Shown here: positions 17,112 through 25,926 of the stretch, piece by piece
Position numbering within the stretch: the first letter of the stretch is position 1
Layout: the number at the start of each line of letters is the position of its first letter
NCBI GenBank assembly: GCA_041494245.1
Contig: JBGQAK010000001.1
Span: forward strand, 62,001 to 126,000
Length of the DNA: 64,000 nt
DNA from: RBG-13-68-16 sp041494245
GTDB taxonomy: Bacteria; Acidobacteriota; Thermoanaerobaculia; Thermoanaerobaculales; Thermoanaerobaculaceae
Direction: 5' to 3'
Made by a program: the position numbers and the translations under genes
The notes under the pieces: model-generated
Seen by the model: the letters and a program-made list of their open reading frames with translations, nothing else
Database searches by the model: none
What the model was told of the DNA's origin: nothing

Positions 17112-17849
17112 ATGGGTGTGAACGCGGCAACCGGCGATCTGGTGCGAGCGGCGCCCGAGGCCGGGGGTGGGGCAGTGCTGATGGTGCCTGGCCCCGTGGT
17201 GATGGTGGGCAAGAGCCCGGAGGATGAAGCCAAGGACGTTCTCGACCTGATGCCCAAGCTCAAGGACGGCTTCCGGCTGGGCGAGGTCTCGCTCGCCGCC
17301 TCGGTGGCGAAAACGCTGGAGGCCAACGCTGCCGTCGACATGCCGCCGGTCGGGAGCGACCTCGAGGTGCGCGTGACGCTGCTTGGCTTCGACGAGAAGA
17401 AGGCCACCTATGCGGTGAGCATCAAGAAGGGGGGCGACGCCCCGTCGCAGGCCAAGGTCGTGATCGGCCGCGGCGACCGTGGGATCGTGGGCAGCAGGGA
17501 CGGCGCGGCGGCCCCGTACTTCTTCCTGACGATCGAGCCTCTCGAGGCCTACCGGCTGGCACAGCTCGAGGGCCCGGACAAGGGGGAGATCGCCCCTACC
17601 AAGCTGGTTTCGAAGGTCACCCCCAGCTACCCAGAGCAGGCCCGCAAGGCCGGGATCGACGGCGTTGTACGGGATCTGAAGCCGCTGCGCTCGGAGCCGA
17701 TGGGGCTCACCGAGGCGGCGATCAAGGCGGTCTCGCAGTGGCGCTACGAGCCGACGCACGACAAGGACGGGAAGGCGGTTCCGGTGGTCATCACGGTGAC
17801 GATCTCCTTCCTGCTCGACCGCTCTGCGGCGGAGAAGACGAAAACGTAG
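17112..17849 (+). CDS. TonB C-terminal-domain protein, probably defective
   Basis: The 245-residue product ends in an energy-transducer TonB-type domain: KLVSKVTPSYPEQARKAGIDGVV, then EAAIKAVSQWRYEPTHDKDG and VPVVITVTISF. Between GIDGVV and the LKPLRSEPMGL segment, family members normally have a strand-turn-strand of about a dozen residues (consensus like LxVxVDExGxV); here it is missing, with the junction near 17668-17672. The N terminus has no transmembrane helix or signal peptide, unlike working TonB or secreted TonB-domain proteins. The frame is intact. It may be a decaying gene or an odd cytosolic derivative. Confidence 0.55.
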   Translation: MGVNAATGDLVRAAPEAGGGAVLMVPGPVVMVGKSPEDEAKDVLDLMPKLKDGFRLGEVSLAASVAKTLEANAAVDMPPVGSDLEVRVTLLGFDEKKATYAVSIKKGGDAPSQAKVVIGRGDRGIVGSRDGAAAPYFFLTIEPLEAYRLAQLEGPDKGEIAPTKLVSKVTPSYPEQARKAGIDGVVRDLKPLRSEPMGLTEAAIKAVSQWRYEPTHDKDGKAVPVVITVTISFLLDRSAAEKTKT

Positions 17850-17861
17850 CCGCCCTCACAA

Positions 17862-17893
17862 CGCGCCGGCCCGGATCACGCCGGGCCGGCGCG
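17862..17893 (+). terminator. Strong hairpin after the TonB-domain gene
   Basis: A perfect 13-base stem (CGCGCCGGCCCGG and its complement) with a 6-base loop ATCACG begins 12 bases after the stop at 17849. The following tract is CTCTTCC, only weakly U-rich. Confidence 0.7.
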
Positions 17894-17938
17894 CTCTTCC
17901 ATCGACCGCAAAGCTCGCCTGCAGGTGCGGTGGCGGCT

Positions 17939-19390
17939 ATGATGATCCGAGCCATGAGCGACCACCCCCGCGAAGACTCAACACCGGCCCCCACACCAAA
18001 CGCGACGAAGACCAGTGTCGTGCTCGCCCTCTTGGGCGCATTGACCGTTGCGGCGCTGCTGGGCGCGGTGGACCACCTGGGGCTCATCGACGTCCCCTCG
18101 GCGGTACTGCTGGCCTCGCGCTGGCTGGCGATCGCCGCGTTGGTCGCGTTCGCCCTGCAACGCAAATCCCTCACCACCTGGATCCTGGTCAGCATGGTGG
18201 TGGGTGCGGAGATCGGCCACGACTTGCCTGCGGTCGCAGTGAACCTGCGGACGCTTTCGCTCATCTTCCTGCGCATGATCAAGACGATCATCGCACCGCT
18301 GCTGTTCGCGACGCTGGTGGTGGGCGTGGCCGGACACGCCGACCTCAAGCAGGTCGGGCGGATGGGGATCAAGGCGCTCGTCTACTTCGAGGTCGTGACC
18401 ACCGTTGCGCTCTTCATCGGGCTCGCAGCGATCAACCTCTCCCAGGCGGGCAGAGGGATCAAGCTTCCGCCGGCGCCCAAGACCGAGCAGCTCGAGGTCG
18501 TCAAGCAGACCCCTGCCGAGGTGATCATTCACGTCTTCCCGGAGAACATCGCCAAGTCGATCGCGGAGGGGCAGGTCCTGCAGGTGGTGATCTTCTCGCT
18601 CGTCTTCGGCGTGGCGCTCGCGATGCTGCCGGAGGGCAAGCGCCGGCCAATGCTCTCCTTCGCCGAGAGCCTGGCCGAGACGATGTTCAAGTTCACGAAC
18701 ATCGTGATGCTCTTCGCGCCCGTGGGGGTGGGCGCGGCGATCGCGTACACCGTTGGCCACATGGGGCTCGGCATCCTGAAGAACCTCGGCATGCTCCTGG
18801 TGACGCTCTACGCGGCGTTATCCGTGTTCATCCTTCTGGTGCTGCTGCCGGTGGCGCTGATCGCCCGGGTGCCGCTCAAGAAGTTCGTCTCGGCGGTCGC
18901 CGAGCCGGTCTCGCTGGCGTTCGCCACGACGTCCTCGGAGGCGGCGCTGCCGCGCGCGATGGAGGCGATGGAGGCGATCGGGGTGCCGCGCAGGATCGTG
19001 GCGTTCGTGATTCCCACCGGGTACAGCTTCAACCTCGATGGCACCACGCTCTACCTCTCGCTTGCGACGGTGTTCGTGGCACAGGCGGCGGGGATCCACC
19101 TGAGCTTCGGGCAGCAGCTCGTCATGGTGTTCACGCTCATGCTCACCAGCAAGGGCGTAGCGGGTGTGCCACGTGCCTCGCTCGTGATCCTGCTCGCCAC
19201 GGCGGCGTCATTCAACCTGCCGGTGGAGCCGATCTTCATCATCCTGGGGATCGACGAGCTGATGGACATGGCGCGCACCTCGACCAACGTGCTGGGCAAC
19301 TGCCTGGCCACGGTCGTGGTCGCGCGCTGGGAGGGGGAGTTCGGCACGGCGCACCCCTCGAAGGTAGTGAAGGAAGCGCTCACCGACTGA
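17939..19390 (+). CDS. Dicarboxylate/amino acid:cation symporter (DAACS/GltP family)
   Basis: A secondary transporter of about 483 residues for dicarboxylates, glutamate or aspartate. Helices are regular from about residue 25. Family hallmarks are LIFLRMIKTIIAPLLFATLVVG, the serine-rich hairpin AFATTSSEAALPRAMEAME (HP1), VIPTGYSFNLDGTTLY (NMDGT-type motif with N-L-D-G-T), GVAGVPRASLVIL (HP2) and DELMDMARTSTNVLGNCLA. Three in-frame ATGs (17939, 17942, 17954) could start it; none has a good ribosome-binding site. It converges with the aconitase gene, with 21 bases between. Confidence 0.9.
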   Translation: MMIRAMSDHPREDSTPAPTPNATKTSVVLALLGALTVAALLGAVDHLGLIDVPSAVLLASRWLAIAALVAFALQRKSLTTWILVSMVVGAEIGHDLPAVAVNLRTLSLIFLRMIKTIIAPLLFATLVVGVAGHADLKQVGRMGIKALVYFEVVTTVALFIGLAAINLSQAGRGIKLPPAPKTEQLEVVKQTPAEVIIHVFPENIAKSIAEGQVLQVVIFSLVFGVALAMLPEGKRRPMLSFAESLAETMFKFTNIVMLFAPVGVGAAIAYTVGHMGLGILKNLGMLLVTLYAALSVFILLVLLPVALIARVPLKKFVSAVAEPVSLAFATTSSEAALPRAMEAMEAIGVPRRIVAFVIPTGYSFNLDGTTLYLSLATVFVAQAAGIHLSFGQQLVMVFTLMLTSKGVAGVPRASLVILLATAASFNLPVEPIFIILGIDELMDMARTSTNVLGNCLATVVVARWEGEFGTAHPSKVVKEALTD

Positions 19391-19411
19391 GCGCGGAGCA
19401 ACGGCCGCGTG

Positions 19412-21355
19412 CTAGGGCGTGGCGATGCGCCGCCGCACCAGGTTCTCGACCCCGCCCGCAACGACGAGCGACTGCGGGACGCTTCCGAGCGCCGGGAACG
19501 TGAAGCTCTCCCCGCGGAAGATTACGGTGCCGGTGGTGAAGTCGATCGCGACCTCCTCACCGGGGATGAGCGTGCGCTCGCCGGCGCCGATGTCACCGGC
19601 GAACAACTCCCTGAGGCGGCGCACGAACGCCGGCACCTCGATGCAGAGGAAACCGTTGTTAAAGGCGTTCCGCAGGTAGATCTGCGAGAAGCTGCCGGCG
19701 ATCACGAGCGGGATCCCCTTGGCCTGCAGCGCGGTCACCGCCTGCTCGCGCGAGGAGCCGGTGGCGAAGTTCCAACCCCCGACAACGATGTCCCCCGCGC
19801 GGGTGCGCCCCGCAAATGCAGGGTCGTAGTTCTCCATCACCACCCGGGCCATCTCCTCCCGTGCGAGCTCCTTGTAGGTGTAATCCTTGCCGTAGATCCC
19901 GTCGGTGTTGAGGTTGTCCTGGGGGAGGAAGACCAGGCGGCCGGAGAGCCTCTCGGGGAACCCCGCGAGGATGGCGACCTTCTCGGCGGCGGGCGCCGGT
20001 GCGGCCAGCTGGGTCCAGCGCTGTGCCGGCTGGCCCACCGACCACGCCTGCGGCGCGGTGATGAAACCCGCCACAGCCGAAGCCGCCACGACCGCGGGGC
20101 TCGCGAGGTAGCACGCGGCATCGCGTGAGCCCATGCGTCCTTTGAAGTTGCGGTTGGTCGCCGAGATCCCCACCTCGCCGGCCTCGAGCAGCCCGGTGCC
20201 GAGGCCGATGCACGCCCCACACCCCGGGGGCAGAGCGACGGCACCCGCCTCCACGAGCGTCTTCCAGATCCCGCGCCGCTCGGCCTCCGACTGCACCTCG
20301 GCGCTCGCGGCGGCCAGGTAGAGCTTCACCGTTGGCGCGACCTTCTTCCCCTTCAGAACCGCAGCGGCCTCCGCGAGATCCTCGAGGCGCGAGTTGACGC
20401 AGGAGAGCAGGTACGCCTTGTGCACGGCAATCCTCTTCGGGGTGATCTCGGCGAGCGATTGCATGACGAACACAGTGTCAGGGCCAGAGACGTGCGGCGT
20501 GACCTCCGAGAGGTCCAGCTCGATGCGGCCTGCGTACGCGGCATCGGGGTCGGGCCCCAGCGGGTGGGAGGCCCAGCGCTTGAGCTCCTCGGCGCTGAAG
20601 CGCTCGACGCCGCGGGAGACCAGGTGCTGGCGGCGGGCGTTGAGCCAGGTGAGCGTCACCTCGTCCACCGGGAACCACCCGACGAGCGCGCCCCACTCGG
20701 TTGACATGTTGGCGATCGCCAGGCGTGCCTCCAACGAGAGGCTAGCCACGCCGGGCCCGGAGAACTCCACCGCGGCGTTGAGGACCTCCTCCCTGTTGTA
20801 GAGGCCGCACAGGGTGACGATCACGTCCTTGCCTGCGACGCCCGGCCGCAGGCGGCCGGTGAGCACGACCTGCACGGTCCGGGGGATCTGCCACCAGAAC
20901 TCGCCGGTCGCCCAGATTGCCGCCGCGTCGGTGCGCACCACCGGGGTGCCGACGGCTCCCAGGGCGCCGTACATGTTGGAGTGGGAGTCGGAGGCCACCA
21001 CGAACGAGTCGGGCACCACGTACCCCTGCTCCACCATGATCTGGTGGCCGATGCCACTGCCGGCGGGGTAGAACTCCACCCCGTGCTCCTTTGCGAACGC
21101 CTCGATTTTGCGGTACTTGGCGAGGTTCTCCTCGGTGGTGTTCTGGATGTCGTGGTCGAGCGCGAACACCGGCTGCGCGGGGTCGAACAGCCTCTTGGCC
21201 CCGATCCCCTTGAACTTGGCCATCACCGCCGAGGTGTTGTCGTGGGTCATCAGGTGGTGCGGCCGGATGGAGAGAAAGTCGCCGGCCCGCAGAGGCCGCG
21301 AGGGCCCCTCCGCCATGTGCGCCTGCGCGATTTTCTCGACGACCGTCTGGTCCAT
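19412..21355 (-). CDS. Single-chain aconitase-family hydratase, homoaconitase (Lys4)-like
   Basis: A 647-residue [4Fe-4S] hydro-lyase with large and swivel domains in one chain. Cluster cysteines lie in YLLSCVNSRLE and PPGCGACIGLG; the swivel part has GWNFATGSSREQAVTAL. The N-terminal half (HDIQNTTEENLAKYRKIEAF, then PAGSGIGHQIMVEQGYVVPD, ASDSHSNMYGALGAVGTP and AIWATGEFWWQIP) reads more like fungal homoaconitase Lys4 than like AcnA, AcnB or LeuC. The substrate may be homoaconitate, 2-methylaconitate or an unrelated tricarboxylate. It is last in an operon with an MmgE/PrpD dehydratase and an HD-like protein. The ATG has GGAGG six bases before. Confidence 0.85.
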   Translation of the reverse strand: MDQTVVEKIAQAHMAEGPSRPLRAGDFLSIRPHHLMTHDNTSAVMAKFKGIGAKRLFDPAQPVFALDHDIQNTTEENLAKYRKIEAFAKEHGVEFYPAGSGIGHQIMVEQGYVVPDSFVVASDSHSNMYGALGAVGTPVVRTDAAAIWATGEFWWQIPRTVQVVLTGRLRPGVAGKDVIVTLCGLYNREEVLNAAVEFSGPGVASLSLEARLAIANMSTEWGALVGWFPVDEVTLTWLNARRQHLVSRGVERFSAEELKRWASHPLGPDPDAAYAGRIELDLSEVTPHVSGPDTVFVMQSLAEITPKRIAVHKAYLLSCVNSRLEDLAEAAAVLKGKKVAPTVKLYLAAASAEVQSEAERRGIWKTLVEAGAVALPPGCGACIGLGTGLLEAGEVGISATNRNFKGRMGSRDAACYLASPAVVAASAVAGFITAPQAWSVGQPAQRWTQLAAPAPAAEKVAILAGFPERLSGRLVFLPQDNLNTDGIYGKDYTYKELAREEMARVVMENYDPAFAGRTRAGDIVVGGWNFATGSSREQAVTALQAKGIPLVIAGSFSQIYLRNAFNNGFLCIEVPAFVRRLRELFAGDIGAGERTLIPGEEVAIDFTTGTVIFRGESFTFPALGSVPQSLVVAGGVENLVRRRIATP

Positions 21356-21400
21356 GCCTGCCTCCTTCCGTTCCGGGCGTGAAGCTCCAGCCCCACCCGC

Positions 21401-22795
21401 CTAGGACCGGGACCTCTTCGCCTTCAACATCCCCATGAGCTCGGTAACAGAGCCGAGCGTCTCCAGGTTCCACACCGCATCCTTCACCTTGCCTCGCGCG
21501 GCGGACGACAGCACCGGTGCGGCGAGCGCGTCGAACTTCTCCTCGATCTCCCGGTCGGAGAGGGGGTTGCGGGGGTCGCCCTTGGGGTAGTCGAGCTGTC
21601 GGGTGAGCTCGCGGCCATCACTTGTGAATATTGTCACAACCGCCCTCTGCAGCGCGGGGAACACCCTCTCGATCTCCGGGTCAGCGACCACCTCGACCTT
21701 GCGGAGCTGCGCGCGGATCTTAGGGTCGCCGATCTTCGCCTCGGTGAACTGCGCCGGCGTCACCTGGCGGTCCACGATCGCGGCCGCGATCACGTACGGC
21801 AGCGAGTGGTCGGCGGTCTCCTTGCTGTGGGGGTCGTACTTGGAGGGGTCGGCCAGGATGTCGGCGGCGCGGGCGAGCGAGCGGATGTGCACCTTCGTGA
21901 TCTGCTCCGGGGCGAGGTCGTTCTCCCGCACCAGGTCGAGCGCCGCCGAGATCGGGGTGTGGGTGAGCGCCTCGGTGGGGAACGCCTTCATGCCGCACTG
22001 CGTGATCCGCCAGGAGGCGCCGAGCCCCTCCGTGAGCACCGAGATCTTCCACTCGGGGCCGAGGCAGCGGATCAACCCCTCCTTGCCGTCGATGACGTGC
22101 TCGGGGCCGGTGTACCCGCGCTCGGCCAGCAGCGCCGCGAGGACACCCGCCTGGGTGGCCATCGGGTCCACGGTGTTCTTCATCATCGTGAGCTTTCCGG
22201 CGGTGACCGCGCCGAGCGTCGCATGGTTGCTGGCGGCGATCCCGATCGCGTGCTGGATCCGCTCCCAGGGGAGGTGCAGCGCGCGGCCAGCCACGATCGG
22301 CGAGGCGAAGGCGGTGAGGGTGGCGTGGTGCCAGCCGCGCTCGCGGATGCCGGGGAAGGCGGCCTCGCACAACCGCTGCTCGAACTCGTGCCCGAGCACG
22401 ATGCCCACGATCAGCTCGCGTCCGTCCGAGCCCTCGCGCTCGCAGCACGCGATCGCCGCCGGGATGATGTCGGAGGGGTGCGAGGGGTCCTGCTTCCAGT
22501 AGATGTCGTTGTAGTCCATTACCCGCACCATGAGGGCGTTGGCGAGCGAGGCGGAGACCGGGTCGAGCCTCGCGCCGGTGCCGATCACAGTGGCGGGGCC
22601 GCGGCCGGCGGTCTCGTCCAGCACCTCGAGCGCGATCCTCACGTCGTGCTGCAGGAAGCCGCCGAGGGCGCACCCCAGGGAGTCGAGGAGGAACCGCTTG
22701 GCCTGGTGCACCGCCTCGGCGGAGAGCTCCCCGAAGGAGAGGTCCGCGGCCCAACGGGCCATTGTTGCGGTGATCGTCTCGTTGGTCTCTGGCAT
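21401..22795 (-). CDS. MmgE/PrpD family dehydratase
   Basis: A 464-residue protein of the 2-methylcitrate dehydratase / immune-responsive-gene-1 family. It has the helical N-terminal domain with VHQAKRFLLDSLGCALGGF, the active-site region MVRVMDYNDIYWKQDPSHPSD, then IAASNHATLGAVTAGKLTMMK and the lid domain KAFPTEALTHTPISAALDLV. Members dehydrate 2-methylcitrate or decarboxylate cis-aconitate. It sits 45 bases before the aconitase-like gene and 49 bases after the HD-like gene, so the pair could dehydrate and rehydrate a tricarboxylate. No methylcitrate synthase or lyase gene is in view. Confidence 0.88.
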   Translation of the reverse strand: MPETNETITATMARWAADLSFGELSAEAVHQAKRFLLDSLGCALGGFLQHDVRIALEVLDETAGRGPATVIGTGARLDPVSASLANALMVRVMDYNDIYWKQDPSHPSDIIPAAIACCEREGSDGRELIVGIVLGHEFEQRLCEAAFPGIRERGWHHATLTAFASPIVAGRALHLPWERIQHAIGIAASNHATLGAVTAGKLTMMKNTVDPMATQAGVLAALLAERGYTGPEHVIDGKEGLIRCLGPEWKISVLTEGLGASWRITQCGMKAFPTEALTHTPISAALDLVRENDLAPEQITKVHIRSLARAADILADPSKYDPHSKETADHSLPYVIAAAIVDRQVTPAQFTEAKIGDPKIRAQLRKVEVVADPEIERVFPALQRAVVTIFTSDGRELTRQLDYPKGDPRNPLSDREIEEKFDALAAPVLSSAARGKVKDAVWNLETLGSVTELMGMLKAKRSRS

Positions 22796-22844
22796 CTGGA
22801 GTCTCCGTCGGAAGCTCGCTATCGAGGCGGCGCAGGCCCCGTGG

Positions 22845-23390
22845 TTACTTGGCAGCCATGGCCTTGAACGGCAGGAAGCTCATGAAGTCGGCGTGGTGCA
22901 CGATGAACGCCTCGGTGGAGCGCCTGACCAGGTTCCCCTCGTCGGCGTGGGCGGCGATGATGTGGCAGACGCGGTCGGGGACGCCGGCCGCCATCGCGAG
23001 CGCGACCCCTGTGAACGGGTGGCGGAGCAGCTTGCCGCGCTCCGACTGCACGGTCTTGCCGTCCACCTTCTCGTACTCGAGGAGCTTCCCGACGTCGGCG
23101 AGGATGGCGCCCGCGATCACGGTGTCCATGTCTACAGGGAGCGCGCCGCCCAGGAACTCCCGCATCGCCTCCGCCGAGCGGCGCGCGATGTGGACCACGC
23201 ACCGCTTGTGCGCCAGGAACGACACCGGGCAGTTCGGCACCAGCAGCGTGAACGGGATGGTGCCCAGGTCCTCCGGCGTGAGCGGGGAGAGCTCCAGGGC
23301 CTTCACCCACGTGTCGATGACGCTCTCGCGCACGGTCTCGTCCGCGATCCACTCGAGTTCGGGCCACAGCTTCCGCACGGCCTCGCGCAT
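22845..23390 (-). CDS. HD-domain-like protein with altered HD doublet
   Basis: A 181-residue helical protein resembling metal-dependent HD phosphohydrolases. Candidate metal residues are His in AHKRCVVHIARR, His in LRHPFTGVALA, His in CHIIAAHADEG and Asp in VHHADFMSF. The key doublet normally written HD reads AD in AGAILADVGKLLEYE, so the first metal histidine is lost and catalysis is doubtful unless another residue substitutes. The ATG at 23390 follows GGAGG at good spacing. It is the first gene of the operon with the PrpD-like and homoaconitase-like genes, which suggests a linked, perhaps regulatory or housecleaning, role. Confidence 0.7.
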   Translation of the reverse strand: MREAVRKLWPELEWIADETVRESVIDTWVKALELSPLTPEDLGTIPFTLLVPNCPVSFLAHKRCVVHIARRSAEAMREFLGGALPVDMDTVIAGAILADVGKLLEYEKVDGKTVQSERGKLLRHPFTGVALAMAAGVPDRVCHIIAAHADEGNLVRRSTEAFIVHHADFMSFLPFKAMAAK

Positions 23391-23503
23391 CGCCGCACCT
23401 CCGGCATGTGAAAAGTACCACACGCGGGGGGTTCGGCCGGTGCCCGCCCGCGGTTCGGGTGCAAACTAAAGGCGCGGGAGGACGTACAGCAGGAGTGAGG
23501 GCC

Positions 23504-25906
23504 ATGCAGAAACCGTCGTCTCGCCTCGTCGGGTCGGTTCTGGCGGCGGTGCTGTCGGTTGCGCCGGGCGCGCGCGTGGCGCTCGCGGGGCCGGCTCCGG
23601 CGCCGGAAACCTCGCCCGGCGTCCGCAGGCACCTGCCCGCCGACGCTTTCGCGCGCATCTCGCGCGAGCGCCTCTTTCAGACGCTGCGCGAGCTGACCAA
23701 CATCGGTGCGTCCTCCCTGTGGCGGACCTCGGCGAGCCGGGGGGAGACGGAGGCGCTCGACCTCCTGGTGGCGCGCCTGGGCGAGCGTCCCTTCCTGCGG
23801 GCGGCCGGCCTCAAGGTGGAGCGGCAGCACTTCCGCACGTACCTGGCCACCGAGGTGTGGACCGCGAGCCTCGAGCTGACGGTGGGGGGGCGGGGCGTCG
23901 AGGTCCCGGCGCACGCGCTCTCGGGCAGCCGGGAGAACCTCGCGCTGGCGCTGCGCTTCGACTCCGACGGTGCGATCAACGACGCGGCCCGCGACCCGGT
24001 GGTCGTGCAGGCGCCGGCCGTGGTCGTCCGCTCCGCCGGGGAGGTCGCGGCGCTCGACCCCGCGGCCGTGCGCGGCCGCGTCGTCCTCCTGGACTACGCC
24101 GTGATCGACCGCGGCATCATGACGGTGCAGGCGGCGGGCGAGATCGCCACGGCGCTACTGGCCAAGGGTCCGGCAGGGCTCATCCTTGTGACGTCGTTCT
24201 CCAACCTCCACGGGCAGAGCCACGGCTCGTTCGTGGGGGACCTGAGCGTGTTGGTGTCTTTGGACACCATCCCGGCGGTGCCCACCCTCTACGTGAGTCT
24301 GGAGGACCTCGCGGGCGCGGGGATCCGCACCCTGGAGGATCTCGGGGTGGTGGAGGCGGCACGCCTGACCTGGGACGCAGACGTCGTCTCGCCGGGGTTC
24401 TCCTCCAACGTGTTCGCCACGATCCCGGGGGCGGACCGGAGCAAGGCGGTGATCCTCGGCGCCCACGCGGACTCGGCCAACACCCCCGGTGCGATGGACA
24501 ACGGGAGCGGGACCGCCACGCTGCTGGAGGTGGCGCGGGTGCTCGACGCGGCCCGACTCCAGCCGCCGGTGGACCTCGTGCTGGCGTGGTTCGGGAGCCA
24601 CGAGCGCGGGCTGTACGGCTCGACCAACTTCGTGACCACCCACCAGGAGCTGCTGGACCGCGCGCTCGCCATGCTGCAGGTGGACTGCCTCACCCGTCCG
24701 CTGGACGGCATCCGTGCCGAGTTCTACCTGGAGGCGTGGCCGTTCGGGCGCTTCGGCGACCCCCGCCTGACGTGGCCGGAGTACCTGACCCAGGCCGCCC
24801 GCGACCGCGGGGCCGCGACCGTGCCCCTGGGGTTCTACGGGATCGCCTCGGACAACGCGAGCTTTGCCCCCTACGACGTGCCGAACGCCAACCTGGTGTT
24901 CATGAACCCGGTCGCGATGGACGAGGTCCACTACGACGGCCACCTGCACGACCCCTACGACACCGTCGAGCTTGCCCTTGAGCAGGCGGACTCGCTCGAG
25001 GCGATGGTGCGGGTCGCGCTGACCGCCGCGTTGAGGACCGGGCGGGACGACCCCGTCCTGCGCGTGACGCCGCGCGCGGACCGCCGCGCGGTGTTCGTGG
25101 CCGCCCACACCGAGCCCCCGCACATGACCCCCGCCGGTCTGACCGACCTCGGGATGGCGCTCGCCTGGGAGGGGTTCGACGTGGACACCGTGCCGTACGG
25201 GCATGCGGTGTCGGCCGCGGAGCTCTCGGGGGCGAGCATGGTGGTGGTGCTCCCGGTGGCGGCGTACCCGGGCGGGCCCGCTGAGGAGGCGTGGGGCGCG
25301 GAGGAGGTGGCGGCGTTGCAGGGGTACGCGGCCGGCGGCGGCCTACTCGTGCTGACCAACAGCGCCAACCGCCTCAAGTACGCGAACCAGGTGCTGGAGC
25401 CCAACCCGCACCGCAGCGACGCCAACGCGGTGGCCTCCCCGTTCGGGGTCACCTTCGGCAGCGGCACGCTGCCCGGCCCCTGGGCGCGCACCAGCGGCAG
25501 CCACACCCTCGTCCAAGGGGTCTCGACGTTGCAGATGGCGGCGGGCAACGGCGTCCCGTTCACGGTGCGCGCCGGGCAGGTGCTCGCGCAGGCCGGCTCC
25601 GAGCCGGCGGTGGCCCTGGTGGACGCGGGAGCTGGGGGGAAGGTCCTGGTGCTGGCCGATCTCGGCATCCTGGGCAACGGCGCCGACCAGCCGGCCAACC
25701 TGCAGTTCTGGCGCAACCTCGCACGCTACGCGCGCTCGCGCTTGCGCGGCCCAACGCTCAGTGCAGGTGCATCGCCTCGCTCTCGGCCCGGTTGGGGCCG
25801 TAGATGCTCGGGACGGCCACGCTGGCCCGGCGCATCAGGATGCTCATCGCCCCGCGGTGGTGGACCTCGTGGACCACGAGGGCCAGCAAGGAGCGACATC
25901 AGCTAA
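23504..25906 (+). CDS. Secreted M28-family aminopeptidase
   Basis: An 800-residue exported zinc peptidase. A signal peptide ends near ARVALAG. A PA-like insert spans about residues 150-270 (VRGRVVLLDYAVIDRG). The M28 metal ligands appear in order: His and Asp in ILGAHADSANTPGAMDNGSG, Glu in WFGSHERGLYGS, Asp in MLQVDCLTR, and His in YDGHLHDPYDT. The last ~250 residues form a ThuA/GATase-like alpha-beta domain (VVVLPVAAYPGGP, GGGLLVLTNSANRLK). The final ~45 residues (after ARSRLRG) are read from DNA antisense to a DinB remnant, so the original stop was probably lost. AGGAG precedes the ATG. Confidence 0.85.
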   Translation: MQKPSSRLVGSVLAAVLSVAPGARVALAGPAPAPETSPGVRRHLPADAFARISRERLFQTLRELTNIGASSLWRTSASRGETEALDLLVARLGERPFLRAAGLKVERQHFRTYLATEVWTASLELTVGGRGVEVPAHALSGSRENLALALRFDSDGAINDAARDPVVVQAPAVVVRSAGEVAALDPAAVRGRVVLLDYAVIDRGIMTVQAAGEIATALLAKGPAGLILVTSFSNLHGQSHGSFVGDLSVLVSLDTIPAVPTLYVSLEDLAGAGIRTLEDLGVVEAARLTWDADVVSPGFSSNVFATIPGADRSKAVILGAHADSANTPGAMDNGSGTATLLEVARVLDAARLQPPVDLVLAWFGSHERGLYGSTNFVTTHQELLDRALAMLQVDCLTRPLDGIRAEFYLEAWPFGRFGDPRLTWPEYLTQAARDRGAATVPLGFYGIASDNASFAPYDVPNANLVFMNPVAMDEVHYDGHLHDPYDTVELALEQADSLEAMVRVALTAALRTGRDDPVLRVTPRADRRAVFVAAHTEPPHMTPAGLTDLGMALAWEGFDVDTVPYGHAVSAAELSGASMVVVLPVAAYPGGPAEEAWGAEEVAALQGYAAGGGLLVLTNSANRLKYANQVLEPNPHRSDANAVASPFGVTFGSGTLPGPWARTSGSHTLVQGVSTLQMAAGNGVPFTVRAGQVLAQAGSEPAVALVDAGAGGKVLVLADLGILGNGADQPANLQFWRNLARYARSRLRGPTLSAGASPRSRPGWGRRCSGRPRWPGASGCSSPRGGGPRGPRGPARSDIS
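25758..25898 (-). pseudogene. 3' remnant of a DinB-family gene
   Basis: On the minus strand, 46 codons and a stop encode LLALVVHEVHHRGAMSILM followed by RRASVAVPSIYGPNRAES. This is the C-terminal signature of DinB/YfiT-like four-helix proteins, including the metal-binding HxxxH segment. The frame is closed upstream by TGA at 25899-25901, and the other ~120 residues expected are absent. It lies wholly under the 3' end of the M28 reading frame, so it appears to be a deletion scar. Confidence 0.7.
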
Positions 25907-25926
25907 CATGATCGCGAGGGGGATCC

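Noticed and set aside
19412..21355. Assignment to aminoadipate-pathway lysine biosynthesis (homoaconitase proper)
   Set aside because: No homocitrate synthase, homoisocitrate dehydrogenase or LysW-type genes are in view, and dapF is present; only resemblance to Lys4 can be claimed.
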